DNA of 11,518 nt from Pseudomonadota bacterium (GCA_023417735.1 JAEZEK010000069.1:1-11518), one strand, 5' to 3'. Positions 1 through 7,071 are shown, numbered from the stretch's first letter. The notes: generated by a model from the sequence alone, not told the origin. Program-made: numbers and translations.

Positions 1-2
1 GC

Positions 3-1043
3 GTGGAGGCCGGGCACCCCGTGCCCGACGAGGCCGGCCTGCGGGCGACGGCGGAGACGCTTGCGCTCGCCCGCTCGGCGACGGCCGGAGACCTTGCCCT
101 CGTCCTCATCTCCGGCGGCGGATCGGCCAACTGGACGGCGCCGGCGCCGGGCCTCTCGATCGAGGACAAGCAGACGCTCACGCGGGCGCTCCTGAAATCG
201 GGCGCGCCGATCGGCGACATCAACACGGTCCGCAAGCACCTCTCGCGGATCAAGGGCGGCCGGCTCGCGGCCGCTTTGGCGCCGGCCCGCTCCCTGTCCC
301 TCGTCATTTCCGACGTGCCCGGCGACGACCCGAGCTTCATCGCCTCCGGCCCGACGGTCCCCGACCGGACCACGGCGGAGGATGCGCTCGCCATCCTCGA
401 CAAATGGGCGATCCCCGTGCCGGCCCCGGTGAGGACGGTGATCCGCTCGGAGGCCGGCGAGACGCCGTCCCCGGACGATCCGGCCTTCGCGCTCGCCGAG
501 TACCGGATCGTCGCGCGCCCCGCCGATTCGCTCGCCGCGGCCGCGGCCGTCGCGGAGCAGGCCGGCTACCAGGTGGTCGCCATGGGCGACGCGCTGGAAG
601 GCGAGGCGCGCACCGTGGCAGCCGAGCATGCGACGCTCGCACTGTCCTTCCGCGACGCGAACCGGCGCTGCGTCCTCCTGTCGGGCGGCGAGCTCACCGT
701 CACGGTCAGGGGCGACGGTCGCGGCGGTCCGAATCAGGAATACGCCTTGGCGTTCGCCCAGGCGCTCGAAGGCACGAATCACATCGCCGGGCTGGCCGCC
801 GACACGGACGGCACGGACGGCGGCGGCGGCGACCCCGGGGACCCGGCCGGCGCCCTGTTCGATTCCGGCACCGCGGCGCGCGCCCGCGGCTACGGCCTCA
901 ACCCTGCCCATTTCCTGGAGAACAACGATGCCACGACGTTCTTCGAACGGCTCGAAGACCTCGTCGCGACCGGGCCGACCGGCACCAATGTCAACGACTT
1001 CCGCTGCGTCGTCGTTGACAATGCTGGCGAGCCGGGGCCATAA
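3..1043 (+). CDS. Glycerate 2-kinase (GckA/TtuD, MOFRL family), 5'-truncated by window edge
   Basis: This is the C-terminal part (about 346 residues) of a glycerate 2-kinase, a cytosolic enzyme that phosphorylates D-glycerate to 2-phosphoglycerate and so feeds lower glycolysis. Family members are about 420 residues, so some 70-90 N-terminal residues lie outside the window. The GTG at base 3 is only an internal Val codon of the family motif EAGHPVPDEAG. Visible family motifs are the glycine-rich GGGSANWTAP, the GDINTVRKHLSRIKGGRLA segment, SDVPGDDPSFIASGPTVPD, and the C-terminal MOFRL region with SGGELTV, GRGGPNQEYALAFA and AADTDGTDGGGGDPGDPAG, ending in GPTGTNVNDF. The next two genes on the same strand lead to pyruvate kinase, which acts two steps further on (2-PG to PEP to pyruvate). 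That supports a shared metabolic role. I see no defect in the visible part. Confidence 0.93.
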   Translation: MEAGHPVPDEAGLRATAETLALARSATAGDLALVLISGGGSANWTAPAPGLSIEDKQTLTRALLKSGAPIGDINTVRKHLSRIKGGRLAAALAPARSLSLVISDVPGDDPSFIASGPTVPDRTTAEDALAILDKWAIPVPAPVRTVIRSEAGETPSPDDPAFALAEYRIVARPADSLAAAAAVAEQAGYQVVAMGDALEGEARTVAAEHATLALSFRDANRRCVLLSGGELTVTVRGDGRGGPNQEYALAFAQALEGTNHIAGLAADTDGTDGGGGDPGDPAGALFDSGTAARARGYGLNPAHFLENNDATTFFERLEDLVATGPTGTNVNDFRCVVVDNAGEPGP

Positions 1044-1091
1044 GCGCGGCGGGGTTCCAGACACGAAAAAGACGGCATGGGCGGAGCCATG

Positions 1092-1538
1092 ATGCTTGTC
1101 CGTACAAGCGCTATCGCAGCCCTCCTGACCAGCGTGGTCCCCTACCTTTTCTCCCCTTCCGGCGCTGTGGCGGATCTCAGGCTCTGCAACAAGACGCCGA
1201 GCCGCGTCGGGGTCGCGATCGGCTACGTGAACGAGAAGCAGTGGACAACCGAGGGCTGGTGGAACATCCAGGCCAAGAGCTGCGAGACGCTGCTCGGCGG
1301 GGAACTGTCCTCCCGCTACTACTACATCTACGCGGTCGATTACGATCACGGCGGGGAATGGGGCGGCGCGGCCTTCATGTGCACGCGTGACAAGGAGTTC
1401 ACGATCGAGGGCGTGAACGATTGCGTTGCCCGCGGCTTCCAGCGCACGGGGTTCTTCGAGGTCGACACCGGCGACCAGACCAACTGGACGGTGCAACTCA
1501 CCGAGCCTACCGCGCGCGGGGGCGTCGGGGGCCGATGA
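1092..1538 (+). CDS. Exported DUF1036 family protein
   Basis: A small exported protein (148 residues) of the DUF1036 family, whose biochemical function is unknown to me. It has an N-terminal signal peptide (hydrophobic residues 6-20, likely cleavage after AVA at 27). The mature part is aromatic-rich, with LRLCNKTPSRVGVAIGY, TEGWWNIQAKSCETL and YIYAVDY followed by GGEWGGAAFMCT. Four cysteines (32, 64, 97, 111) could form two periplasmic disulfides. Three ATGs compete (1077, 1089, 1092). I chose 1092 because GGAG at 1083-1086 sits five bases before it; 1077 has no such site. The gene follows glycerate kinase by 48 bases and its stop overlaps the pyruvate kinase ATG (ATGA at 1535-1538), so it is probably translationally coupled to pyruvate kinase. 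The family assignment is from recall of the conserved segments. Confidence 0.85.
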   Translation: MLVRTSAIAALLTSVVPYLFSPSGAVADLRLCNKTPSRVGVAIGYVNEKQWTTEGWWNIQAKSCETLLGGELSSRYYYIYAVDYDHGGEWGGAAFMCTRDKEFTIEGVNDCVARGFQRTGFFEVDTGDQTNWTVQLTEPTARGGVGGR

Positions 1539-2971
1539 GGCGCGACCGCAAGGCGAAGATCGTCGCCACGCTCGGCCCCGCATCGAGCAGTCCCGAGAAG
1601 ATCGACGAGCTCTTCCGCGCCGGCGTCGACGTCTTCCGGATCAACATGAGCCACGCCACCCACGACGGCATGCGGGCGCTCGTGCGCACGATCCGCGAGG
1701 TGGAGCTCCGCTACGGCAGGCCGATCGGGATCCTGGTGGACCTGCAGGGGCCGAAGCTCCGGCTCGGCAGCTTCGAATCGGGCGCCGTGGAGATCGCGCC
1801 GGGGCAGGGTTTCGTCCTCGACAGCGACCCGTCGCCCGGCGATTCCGGCCGCGTCTACCTTCCCCATCCCGAGATCCTGGAGGCGCTCGAGCCGGGGCAC
1901 CACATCCTGCTCGACGACGGCAAGGTGCGCCTTGAGGTCACGAAAGCCGAGCACGACCGTGCCGAGACCACGGTGCTGGCCGGCCGCCGCCTCTCCAACC
2001 GGAAGGGCGTCAGCCTGCCCAACACCGTCCTTCGCGTCGGCGCCCTGACCGCGAAGGACCGCAAGGACCTCGAGGCCGCGCTCCACGAGGAGATCGACTG
2101 GATCGCGCTCTCCTTCATCCAGCGGCCGGAGGACGTTGCCGAGGCGCGCAAGATCGCGCGCGGCAAGGTCGGGATCATGTCCAAGATCGAGAAGCCGCAG
2201 GCCGTGGAGCGGATCGAGGAGATCATCGAGATCTCCGATTCGATCATGATCGCGCGCGGCGATCTCGGCGTGGAGATGCCGATCGAGCTGGTGCCGGGCG
2301 CGCAGAAGCGCATCACCCGCGCCGCGCGGCGCGCCGGCAAGCCGGTGGTCGTCGCGACCCAGATGCTGGAGAGCATGATCACCGCACCGGTGCCGACCCG
2401 CGCCGAGGTGTCCGACGTGGCGACTGCGGTCTTCGAGGGCGCCGACGCGGTCATGCTCTCGGCGGAATCGGCCGCCGGCGAGTATCCGGTCCTCGCGGTC
2501 GAAACCATGAGCCGCATCGCCGAGCAGATCGAGCAGGACCAGCTCTACCAGCAGATCATCCATTCGCAGCGCAACGAGCCCGAATCGACCGGCGCCGACA
2601 CGATCACCGCGGCGGCACGGCAGATCGCGGAGACGCTGCATCTGGCGGCGATCGTCTGCTTCACTTCGTCGGGCTCGACCGGCCTTCGCGCCGCGCGCGA
2701 GCGGCCCCACGTGCCGGTGATCGCGCTGTCGCCCGTGGCGCAGACGGCCCGCCGCCTCGCGCTCACCTGGGGCCTCCATTGCGTCGTGAGCGCCGACGTG
2801 CACGACGTCGACGAGATGGTCGACCGGGCCTCCCGGATCGCTGTCGAGGAAGGCTTCGCGACGCCCGGCCAGCGCATCATCATCACGGCCGGCGTGCCGT
2901 TCGGAACGCCCGGCGCGACGAACCTCCTGCGCCTCGCCTTCGTGGGCTCCGACGGGCTCTCCGGGATCTGA
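1535..2971 (+). CDS. pyk: Pyruvate kinase
   Basis: Pyruvate kinase, 478 residues, the usual length for bacterial enzymes. It catalyses the last step of glycolysis (PEP + ADP to pyruvate + ATP) in the cytosol. The N-terminal KIVATLGPASSS and FRINMSHATH carry the nucleotide and K+ site residues (R35, N37, S39). DLQGPKLRLG starts the B-domain region. MSKIEKPQAVERIEEI contains the catalytic Lys217 and the metal ligand Glu219, followed by IMIARGDLGVEMP. SAESAAGEYPVLAVETM belongs to the barrel end. The C-terminal third has the allosteric-type fold (FTSSGSTGLRAARERP, ending ITAGVPFGTPGATNLLRLAFVG). The ATG at 1535 overlaps the DUF1036 stop and gives exactly the family N-terminus, although the frame is open further upstream. 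No strong Shine-Dalgarno sequence precedes it, consistent with coupled translation. It converges on the TPR gene with a three-base gap. Confidence 0.97.
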   Translation: MRRDRKAKIVATLGPASSSPEKIDELFRAGVDVFRINMSHATHDGMRALVRTIREVELRYGRPIGILVDLQGPKLRLGSFESGAVEIAPGQGFVLDSDPSPGDSGRVYLPHPEILEALEPGHHILLDDGKVRLEVTKAEHDRAETTVLAGRRLSNRKGVSLPNTVLRVGALTAKDRKDLEAALHEEIDWIALSFIQRPEDVAEARKIARGKVGIMSKIEKPQAVERIEEIIEISDSIMIARGDLGVEMPIELVPGAQKRITRAARRAGKPVVVATQMLESMITAPVPTRAEVSDVATAVFEGADAVMLSAESAAGEYPVLAVETMSRIAEQIEQDQLYQQIIHSQRNEPESTGADTITAAARQIAETLHLAAIVCFTSSGSTGLRAARERPHVPVIALSPVAQTARRLALTWGLHCVVSADVHDVDEMVDRASRIAVEEGFATPGQRIIITAGVPFGTPGATNLLRLAFVGSDGLSGI

Positions 2972-2974
2972 GGC

Positions 2975-3559
2975 TCAGAGCGAGCGGCCGTCGACCTCCT
3001 GCTTGAGCTCGTCGCGGACCTTCTTCGCCTCCTCCATCTGGGGATGGATCGCCAGCGCCCGGTCGAACACGGCGAGCGCCGCTTCCTTGCGGTCGAACTC
3101 GCGCAGGATGATGCCGAGGCCGGCGAGCGCGCCGAAATGCCGGGGCTCCAGGGCGAGCACGCGCTCGAGATCGGCCATCGCCATGCCGAACTGCTTCCGC
3201 GCGAAATGCACCGTGGCGCGCTTGTTCCAGCCTTCCGGAAAGTTCGGCCGCAGGGTCACGACATGGTCGAGCAGATCGAGCGCAAGCGCCTCGTCCTTGT
3301 CCTTGATCGCCTGGAGCGCGCGCCCGAACAGGAGGTCGATCGTCGGGCTGCCGGATTCGTGAAGGCGCTTCACGATCTCGTGCTCGAGCGCCTTCGCGGA
3401 GCGCTGCTCCGGGCTCACGGCAAGGCGGTCATAGAGATCGTCGAGCGACATCTGGGAGATGCGCTCGCGCAGCGACGGCTCGGGCCGCGGCCTGTCCTGC
3501 GCCGAGGCGGGCGGCGCTATGGCGAGGGCGAGGGCGAGCAACAGGGCACGACGAAGCAT
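2975..3559 (-). CDS. Periplasmic tetratricopeptide (TPR) repeat protein
   Basis: A 194-residue secreted TPR protein. Residues 1-20 form a clear signal peptide (MLRR, then a Leu/Ala-rich core, ASA cleavage site before QD). Residues 21-70 are a linker with a helical segment (SLDDLYDRLAVSPEQRSAKALEHEIVKRL). Two good TPR units lie at about 108-139 (PEGWNKRATVHFARKQFGMAMADLE) and 142-173 (FGALAGLGIILREFDRKEAALAVFD), with a degenerate one at about 74-105. TPRs usually mediate protein-protein contact; the partner is not evident here. The ATG at 3557-3559 is the only usable start: an in-frame stop lies about 35 bases upstream, with no other start codon between. That ATG sits inside a 15-bp perfect hairpin and lacks a close ribosome binding site, which is odd (see the hairpin entry). 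It lies 58 bases downstream of rpmJ on the same strand and may be read through from it. Confidence 0.88.
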   Translation of the reverse strand: MLRRALLLALALAIAPPASAQDRPRPEPSLRERISQMSLDDLYDRLAVSPEQRSAKALEHEIVKRLHESGSPTIDLLFGRALQAIKDKDEALALDLLDHVVTLRPNFPEGWNKRATVHFARKQFGMAMADLERVLALEPRHFGALAGLGIILREFDRKEAALAVFDRALAIHPQMEEAKKVRDELKQEVDGRSL

Positions 3560-3590
3560 GGCCGGAGAACCTAGCGTTCTCCGGCCATGC
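3556..3590 (-). terminator. 15-bp perfect hairpin between rpmJ and the TPR gene; terminator or translational block
   Basis: Bases 3556-3570 (GCATGGCCGGAGAAC) are the exact reverse complement of 3576-3590, with a five-base loop. On the - strand the hairpin begins 27 bases after the rpmJ stop codon, so it could end rpmJ transcription, but it is followed by TTCGTCG rather than a U-run. Its distal arm contains the ATG of the TPR gene, so the RNA hairpin would hide that start. The proximal arm also contains a five-codon mini reading frame (ATG GCC GGA GAA CGC TAG). The inverted repeat is a direct observation; the role is inference. Confidence 0.5.
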
Positions 3591-3617
3591 CGTCAAAGCC
3601 AGTGATGGAAGCCCGGC

Positions 3618-3743
3618 TCAGCCCTGGCGGGCCTTGTACCGCTTCTGCGTCTTGTTGATGACGTAGATGCGGCCTTTGCGGCGCACGAGCTGGTTGTCGC
3701 GGTGGCGGCCCTTGAGGGCGCGCAGAGAATTCTTGATCTTCAT
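3618..3743 (-). CDS. rpmJ: 50S ribosomal protein L36 (zinc-free form)
   Basis: Ribosomal protein L36, 41 residues, a small basic protein of the large subunit. It begins [19 protein letters not shown] and ends RYKARQG, which closely matches alphaproteobacterial L36. It has no cysteine, so it is the C-minus form that lacks the zinc-binding CxxC...C...H set of the classical 37-38 residue protein. The frame stays open for 54 more codons upstream, but that part is Arg/Pro-rich non-protein-like sequence, and the conserved MKI start at 3741-3743 fixes the N-terminus. A weak GGGAC lies about a dozen bases ahead. A credible promoter lies upstream at 3797-3826. Its neighbours are not ribosomal genes, which is normal for rpmJ in this group. 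Confidence 0.96.
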   Translation of the reverse strand: MKIKNSLRALKGRHRDNQLVRRKGRIYVINKTQKRYKARQG

Positions 3744-3796
3744 CGGTCCGTCGTCCCGCGCACGGTGAAGCCGCACGCCCTGAATGGTTCGAGCGG

Positions 3797-3826
3797 GAGA
3801 TAGGGGGCCGGGAGGGAGCTTGTCAA
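3797..3826 (-). promoter_or_regulatory. Probable housekeeping promoter of rpmJ
   Basis: Read on the - strand, TTGACA (3826-3821) is followed after 17 bases by CTATCT (3803-3798), or after 18 bases by TATCTC. This fits the alphaproteobacterial housekeeping pattern TTGAC-N17-CTATAT. Transcription would start near 3790, giving a leader of about 45-50 bases before the rpmJ ATG. The -35 element overlaps one arm of the inverted repeat at 3825-3853 by two bases. Confidence 0.55.
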
Positions 3827-3853
3827 TGGCCGGGCCGCCGCATCCCGGCCATT
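3825..3853. repeat. 10-bp inverted repeat in the rpmJ / lysE-type divergent region
   Basis: AATGGCCGGG (3825-3834) and CCCGGCCATT (3844-3853) are exact reverse complements with a nine-base loop. The core ATGGCCGG is shared with the arms of the hairpin at 3556-3590 and occurs again at 3894-3901. This 176-base divergent region (3744-3919) otherwise holds the rpmJ promoter, the AGGAG site of the + strand gene at 3907-3911, and no further feature I can identify. Function is unknown. Confidence 0.45.
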
Positions 3854-3919
3854 CGTCGCGAGATCTGGCGGTTTGCCGCCGGCCGGAGTAGCGATGGCCG
3901 GGCATCAGGAGAGGCGACC

Positions 3920-4546
3920 ATGAGCGTCGAGCATTGGCTGGTCTATGTCGTCGCCGCGGTCGGGCTTTCGCTCACGCCCGGTCCGAACGGGCTTCTCTCG
4001 CTCACCCACGGCATCCGCTTCGGCTTTCGCCGGACGGTCTGGACCGTGCTCGGCGGCGTCGCCGGGTTCTCGCTCCTGATTGCCGCCTCCCTCGCCGGCC
4101 TCGGCGCGATCCTCGCGACGTCCGAACAGGCCTTCACCGTCGCGAAGTGGCTCGGCGCCGGCTATCTCGTCTATCTCGGCGTGCGGACGTGGCGGGCGCC
4201 GGCGCCGGCAGTCCATGCCGGCGCGGGGACCGATGCGGACCGGGAGCGGCGCGGGCACCGCCTCTTCACGCAGGGCTTCCTGGTGGCGGTCTCGAACCCC
4301 AAGGCGCTGATCTTCTTCGCGGCCTTCCTGCCCCAGTTCATGCAGCCCGGCCTGGGCTATTTCGCCCAGCTCGCGATCTTTGCGGGCACGTTCGCGGCGG
4401 TGGAATTCGCCTACGAGCTGGTGCTCGCCGGCATGGCCGTCCGCGTCGCGCCCTGGCTCGGCCGGCACGGGCGCTGGTTCAACCGGGTGACGGGGGCGAC
4501 CTTCGTCGGCATCGGCGGCATGCTCGCGGCCGCCGGCCGGAACTGA
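3920..4546 (+). CDS. LysE/RhtB family translocator (amino-acid or small-metabolite exporter)
   Basis: An inner-membrane exporter of the LysE/RhtB superfamily, 208 residues, the standard length with about six membrane segments. Hallmarks are the N-terminal [24 protein letters not shown] (residues 17-39), membrane segments at about 41-66 and 75-90, a hydrophilic loop at 92-114, and the second conserved block [22 protein letters not shown] (119-140), then hydrophobic stretches at 147-172 and 190-206. Members export amino acids such as lysine, threonine or homoserine lactone-type compounds; the substrate cannot be told from sequence. AGGAG at 3907-3911 lies eight bases before the ATG and fixes the start. 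It is transcribed divergently from rpmJ and converges on the YbaN-type gene with a three-base gap. No clear promoter is visible upstream. Confidence 0.92.
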   Translation: MSVEHWLVYVVAAVGLSLTPGPNGLLSLTHGIRFGFRRTVWTVLGGVAGFSLLIAASLAGLGAILATSEQAFTVAKWLGAGYLVYLGVRTWRAPAPAVHAGAGTDADRERRGHRLFTQGFLVAVSNPKALIFFAAFLPQFMQPGLGYFAQLAIFAGTFAAVEFAYELVLAGMAVRVAPWLGRHGRWFNRVTGATFVGIGGMLAAAGRN

Positions 4547-4549
4547 GCA

Positions 4550-4957
4550 TCACGCCTGTTCCTTGCTGGTCGGAACGTACCAGAGGAAGACCGAGCACGA
4601 GATCGCGGCCAGAGCGACCGCTCCGAGCAGGATCGGGCTCGAGCCTCCGGTGAGCGCGAAGACCAGCGCGAGCGATCCCCACGCGGAGCACAGCGCGATC
4701 AGCTTCACGCGGCGCCGCATCGTTCGCTCCTGCTCGAAGCGATGGGCCTCGGCGAGCGCGGCGCTGAGGAGCGGCATGCGGCTCAGCCACGCGTGAAGGC
4801 GCGGGCTGGAGCGCGAGAACGCCCAGAGCGCGACCAGCACGAAGGGCGTGGTCGGCAGGCCGGGCAGCCAGACCCCGAGAATGCCGAGCGCGCTGGCTGC
4901 GATGCCTACTGAGGCGAGGATCGGCTTCTTCACGTCGTCCGGGGCGCGGCCGCCCAT
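4550..4957 (-). CDS. YbaN/DUF454 family inner-membrane protein
   Basis: A small membrane protein (135 residues from the chosen start) of the YbaN/DUF454 family, function unknown. The family hallmark is clear: GILGVWLPGLPTTPFVLVAL followed by WAFSRSSPRLHAWL (residues 25-58). Hydrophobic segments lie at about 12-30, 35-47, 86-103 and 107-127, with a basic stretch RTMRRRVK between the second and third. The start is uncertain. ATG 4957 has AGGAG almost adjacent (one-base spacing, tighter than ideal), while ATG 4996 or 5032 would add 13-25 polar residues not typical of the family. The gene begins 61 bases after the choV stop on the same strand, so it could be a distal passenger of that transcript. 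Nothing in it suggests a role in choline transport. Confidence 0.85.
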   Translation of the reverse strand: MGGRAPDDVKKPILASVGIAASALGILGVWLPGLPTTPFVLVALWAFSRSSPRLHAWLSRMPLLSAALAEAHRFEQERTMRRRVKLIALCSAWGSLALVFALTGGSSPILLGAVALAAISCSVFLWYVPTSKEQA

Positions 4958-5018
4958 GCTCCTGCTGAAGTTGAATGGTGCATTCGACAATAGCATGGTC
5001 CGGGTCGAACGGCCCGGT

Positions 5019-6206
5019 TCAGATGATCGCACCCTTGCGCGTCTCCGTGCCGGTCAGGCAGCCGAACAGGTCCTCGTCGCTTATGCGTCCGGTGATGCGG
5101 CCGTCCTCCTCGACGAGGAACGGACCGGCGTGCTTCAGGCGGGCCTCGATCAGGGCACGGAGCGGCGTCTCGCAGCCGACGCGGACGAACGCGCCCGGCG
5201 GGGCCGATGCGATCCGGTCGAGCGGGACGCAGACGGCCGCCTCGCCGTCGCGCCATGCCTCACCACGAGCACTCGCATCCACTTCGCCGCCCAACCGCAC
5301 GCGCCCGTCCGACCCCGCCGGCAGGCTGGCGAGCGGCGTCATGATCTCCCCGGCGCGCAGCACGTTCAGCGGGTTCATGTGCGCGACGAATTCGCGGACG
5401 TAGTCGCAGGAGGGCCGCAGCACGATCTCCTGCGGGCTTCCCACCTGCACGATCGAGCCGCCCTCCATGATCGCGATGCGGGTCCCGATCTTCAGCGCCT
5501 CGTCGAGGTCGTGGCTGACGAAGATCATGGTACGGTCGAGCTGGCGCTGGAGCGCGAGCAGTTCGTCCTGGAGGCGCACGCGGATGAGCGGGTCGAGTGC
5601 CGAGAACGGCTCGTCCATGAGGAGGAGCGGCGCCTCGGTCGCGAACGCCCGGGCAAGGCCGACGCGCTGCTGCATGCCGCCGGAGAGTTCGTTGACCTTC
5701 TTGTCGCCCCAGCCGGAAAGGCCGACCAGGTCGAGCTGCCGCGCCACCCGCTCGCCGCGCTTCGAGCGCGCCATGCCGTCGAGTTCGAGGCCGAGCGCCA
5801 CGTTGTCCGAAACCGAACGCCACGGCAGCAGCGCGAATTGCTGGAACACCATGGCGATCCGCCGCCGCCTGAGTGCGCGCAGGCGCCGCGCGCCGCAGCC
5901 GTGGACGTCGACGGTCTCCGCGCCGTCGCGGACGAGGACCTGCCCGCGGGTGACGGCGTTGAGGCCGTTCACCGCCCGCACCAGCGTCGACTTCCCCGAT
6001 CCCGACAGCCCCATCAGCACGACGATCTCGCCCTCGAACACGTCGAGGCTCGCCTGCTTCACCCCGATGATCTGGCCGGTCTCCGCATGGATCTCGCTCC
6101 GCGTCCGCCCGGCGTCGATGAGCGGCAGCGCGCGCTGCGGTTCGTCCCCGAACACGATGTCGACCGCACGGAACGAGACGAGCGGCTGCCCCGCGTCGCC
6201 GCTCAC
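5019..6206 (-). CDS. choV: Choline/glycine betaine ABC transporter, ATP-binding subunit
   Basis: The ATPase of a choline/glycine betaine importer, 395 residues, cytoplasmic and bound to the permease. All nucleotide-binding motifs are intact: Walker A GLSGSGKST (66-74), Q-loop FQQFALLPW (121-129), signature LSGGMQQR (174-181), Walker B LLLMDEP (194-200), and H-loop His232. The long N-terminal lead-in and ALLPWRSVSDN are typical of the ProV/OpuA group. Residues about 283-395 form a CBS-like tail (FLVEEDGRITGRISDEDLFG near the end); in relatives such domains sense ionic strength, but here the first repeat is degenerate. The start is GTG at 6204-6206, overlapping the permease stop (GTGA), with GAGG upstream. 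The open frame further upstream is the out-of-frame shadow of the permease gene. The substrate call rests on the neighbouring binding protein. Confidence 0.94.
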   Translation of the reverse strand: MSGDAGQPLVSFRAVDIVFGDEPQRALPLIDAGRTRSEIHAETGQIIGVKQASLDVFEGEIVVLMGLSGSGKSTLVRAVNGLNAVTRGQVLVRDGAETVDVHGCGARRLRALRRRRIAMVFQQFALLPWRSVSDNVALGLELDGMARSKRGERVARQLDLVGLSGWGDKKVNELSGGMQQRVGLARAFATEAPLLLMDEPFSALDPLIRVRLQDELLALQRQLDRTMIFVSHDLDEALKIGTRIAIMEGGSIVQVGSPQEIVLRPSCDYVREFVAHMNPLNVLRAGEIMTPLASLPAGSDGRVRLGGEVDASARGEAWRDGEAAVCVPLDRIASAPPGAFVRVGCETPLRALIEARLKHAGPFLVEEDGRITGRISDEDLFGCLTGTETRKGAII

Positions 6207-7045
6207 CGCGACGCCTCGCCCGATCGCCTGAAGAACCGGTCGAGGATGATGGCGATCAGCACGATCGCCATGCCCACCTCGAAGCCGCGCGCGATGTTCA
6301 CCTGGTTGAGGGCGCGCAGCGTCGGGACGCCGAGCCCGTCGGCGCCGACCAGCGCCGCGATGACCACCATGGAGAGCGACAGCATGATGGTCTGCGTGAG
6401 CCCGGCCATGATCTGCGGCATGGCCCAGGGCAGCTCCACCTTCCATAGCCGCTGCCACGACGTGGCGCCGAACGCGTCCGCGGCCTCGACGAGGTGGCGC
6501 GGGGTGGAGCTCACGCCGAGCTGCGTCAGGCGGATCGGGGCGGGCAGCGCGAAGATCACCGTCGCGATGAGGCCCGGCACCATGCCGAGGCCGAACAGGA
6601 TGAGCGCGGGTATCAGGTAGACGAAGGTCGGGATCGTCTGCATGAGGTCGAGCACGGGCCGGATCGCGGTCATCAGCCACGGTCGGCGCGCGGCAAGGAT
6701 CCCGATCGGCACCCCGACCGCCATGCAGATGATGGCGGAGGAGAGGACGAGCGCCAGCGTCTCCGTCGTCTCCTTCCAGTAGCCCTGGTTGATGATGAGG
6801 AGCAGGCCGGCCCCGACGAAGAGGGGAAAGCCGAGCGAGCGGCGGAGCGCGAAGGCGAGCGCGACGGCGAGCCCGACGATGACGAAGGGATGCGGTGCCT
6901 TCAGCAGCCACAGGATGGCGTCGATCATCGTCCGGAGCGTGTCGGCGACCGCGTCGAAGAAGGCGGCGCCGTTGACGGTCAGCCAATCCACCCCGGACTG
7001 CGCCCACCGGCCGATCGGGATCTTATGGCCGGTCAGCCAGTCCAT
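6203..7045 (-). CDS. choW: Choline/glycine betaine ABC transporter, permease subunit
   Basis: The membrane subunit of the transporter, 280 residues, similar to ProW/ChoW/OpuAB. The N-terminus (1-50) is amphipathic, followed by membrane segments at about 53-68, 73-86, 98-119, 137-153, 157-170, 215-235 and 257-270. The EAA loop that docks the ATPase is present at 187-206 (EAADAFGATSWQRLWKVELP). LMQTIPTFVYLIPALILFGLG and ALVGADGLG are characteristic of this subfamily. The gene starts 26 bases after the choX stop, with only a weak GAGCG upstream, and its stop overlaps the choV GTG start, indicating a choX-choW-choV operon with tight coupling of the last two. Confidence 0.95.
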   Translation of the reverse strand: MDWLTGHKIPIGRWAQSGVDWLTVNGAAFFDAVADTLRTMIDAILWLLKAPHPFVIVGLAVALAFALRRSLGFPLFVGAGLLLIINQGYWKETTETLALVLSSAIICMAVGVPIGILAARRPWLMTAIRPVLDLMQTIPTFVYLIPALILFGLGMVPGLIATVIFALPAPIRLTQLGVSSTPRHLVEAADAFGATSWQRLWKVELPWAMPQIMAGLTQTIMLSLSMVVIAALVGADGLGVPTLRALNQVNIARGFEVGMAIVLIAIILDRFFRRSGEASR

Positions 7046-7071
7046 GCCGCCGCGCGCTCACCGGCTCCCGA

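Noticed and set aside
1346..2803. A 485-codon open frame on the - strand opposite pyruvate kinase
   Set aside because: Its translation is His/Arg/Asp-rich without motifs, as expected for the antisense of a high-GC gene; pyruvate kinase is unmistakable on the + strand.
3744..3919. A riboswitch or small RNA between rpmJ and the exporter gene
   Set aside because: Apart from the rpmJ promoter and one inverted repeat, I recognise no conserved riboswitch core or terminator-linked structure.
4848..6620. A 590-codon open frame on the + strand across choV
   Set aside because: Antisense shadow of choV and choW with low-complexity Arg/Asp/His composition and no domain.
6207..7007. The 267-codon open frame upstream of choV as part of a larger ATPase
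   Set aside because: It lies antiparallel in frame to the real choW gene, is Arg/Pro-rich low-complexity sequence, and the GTG overlap start gives a normal ABC protein.
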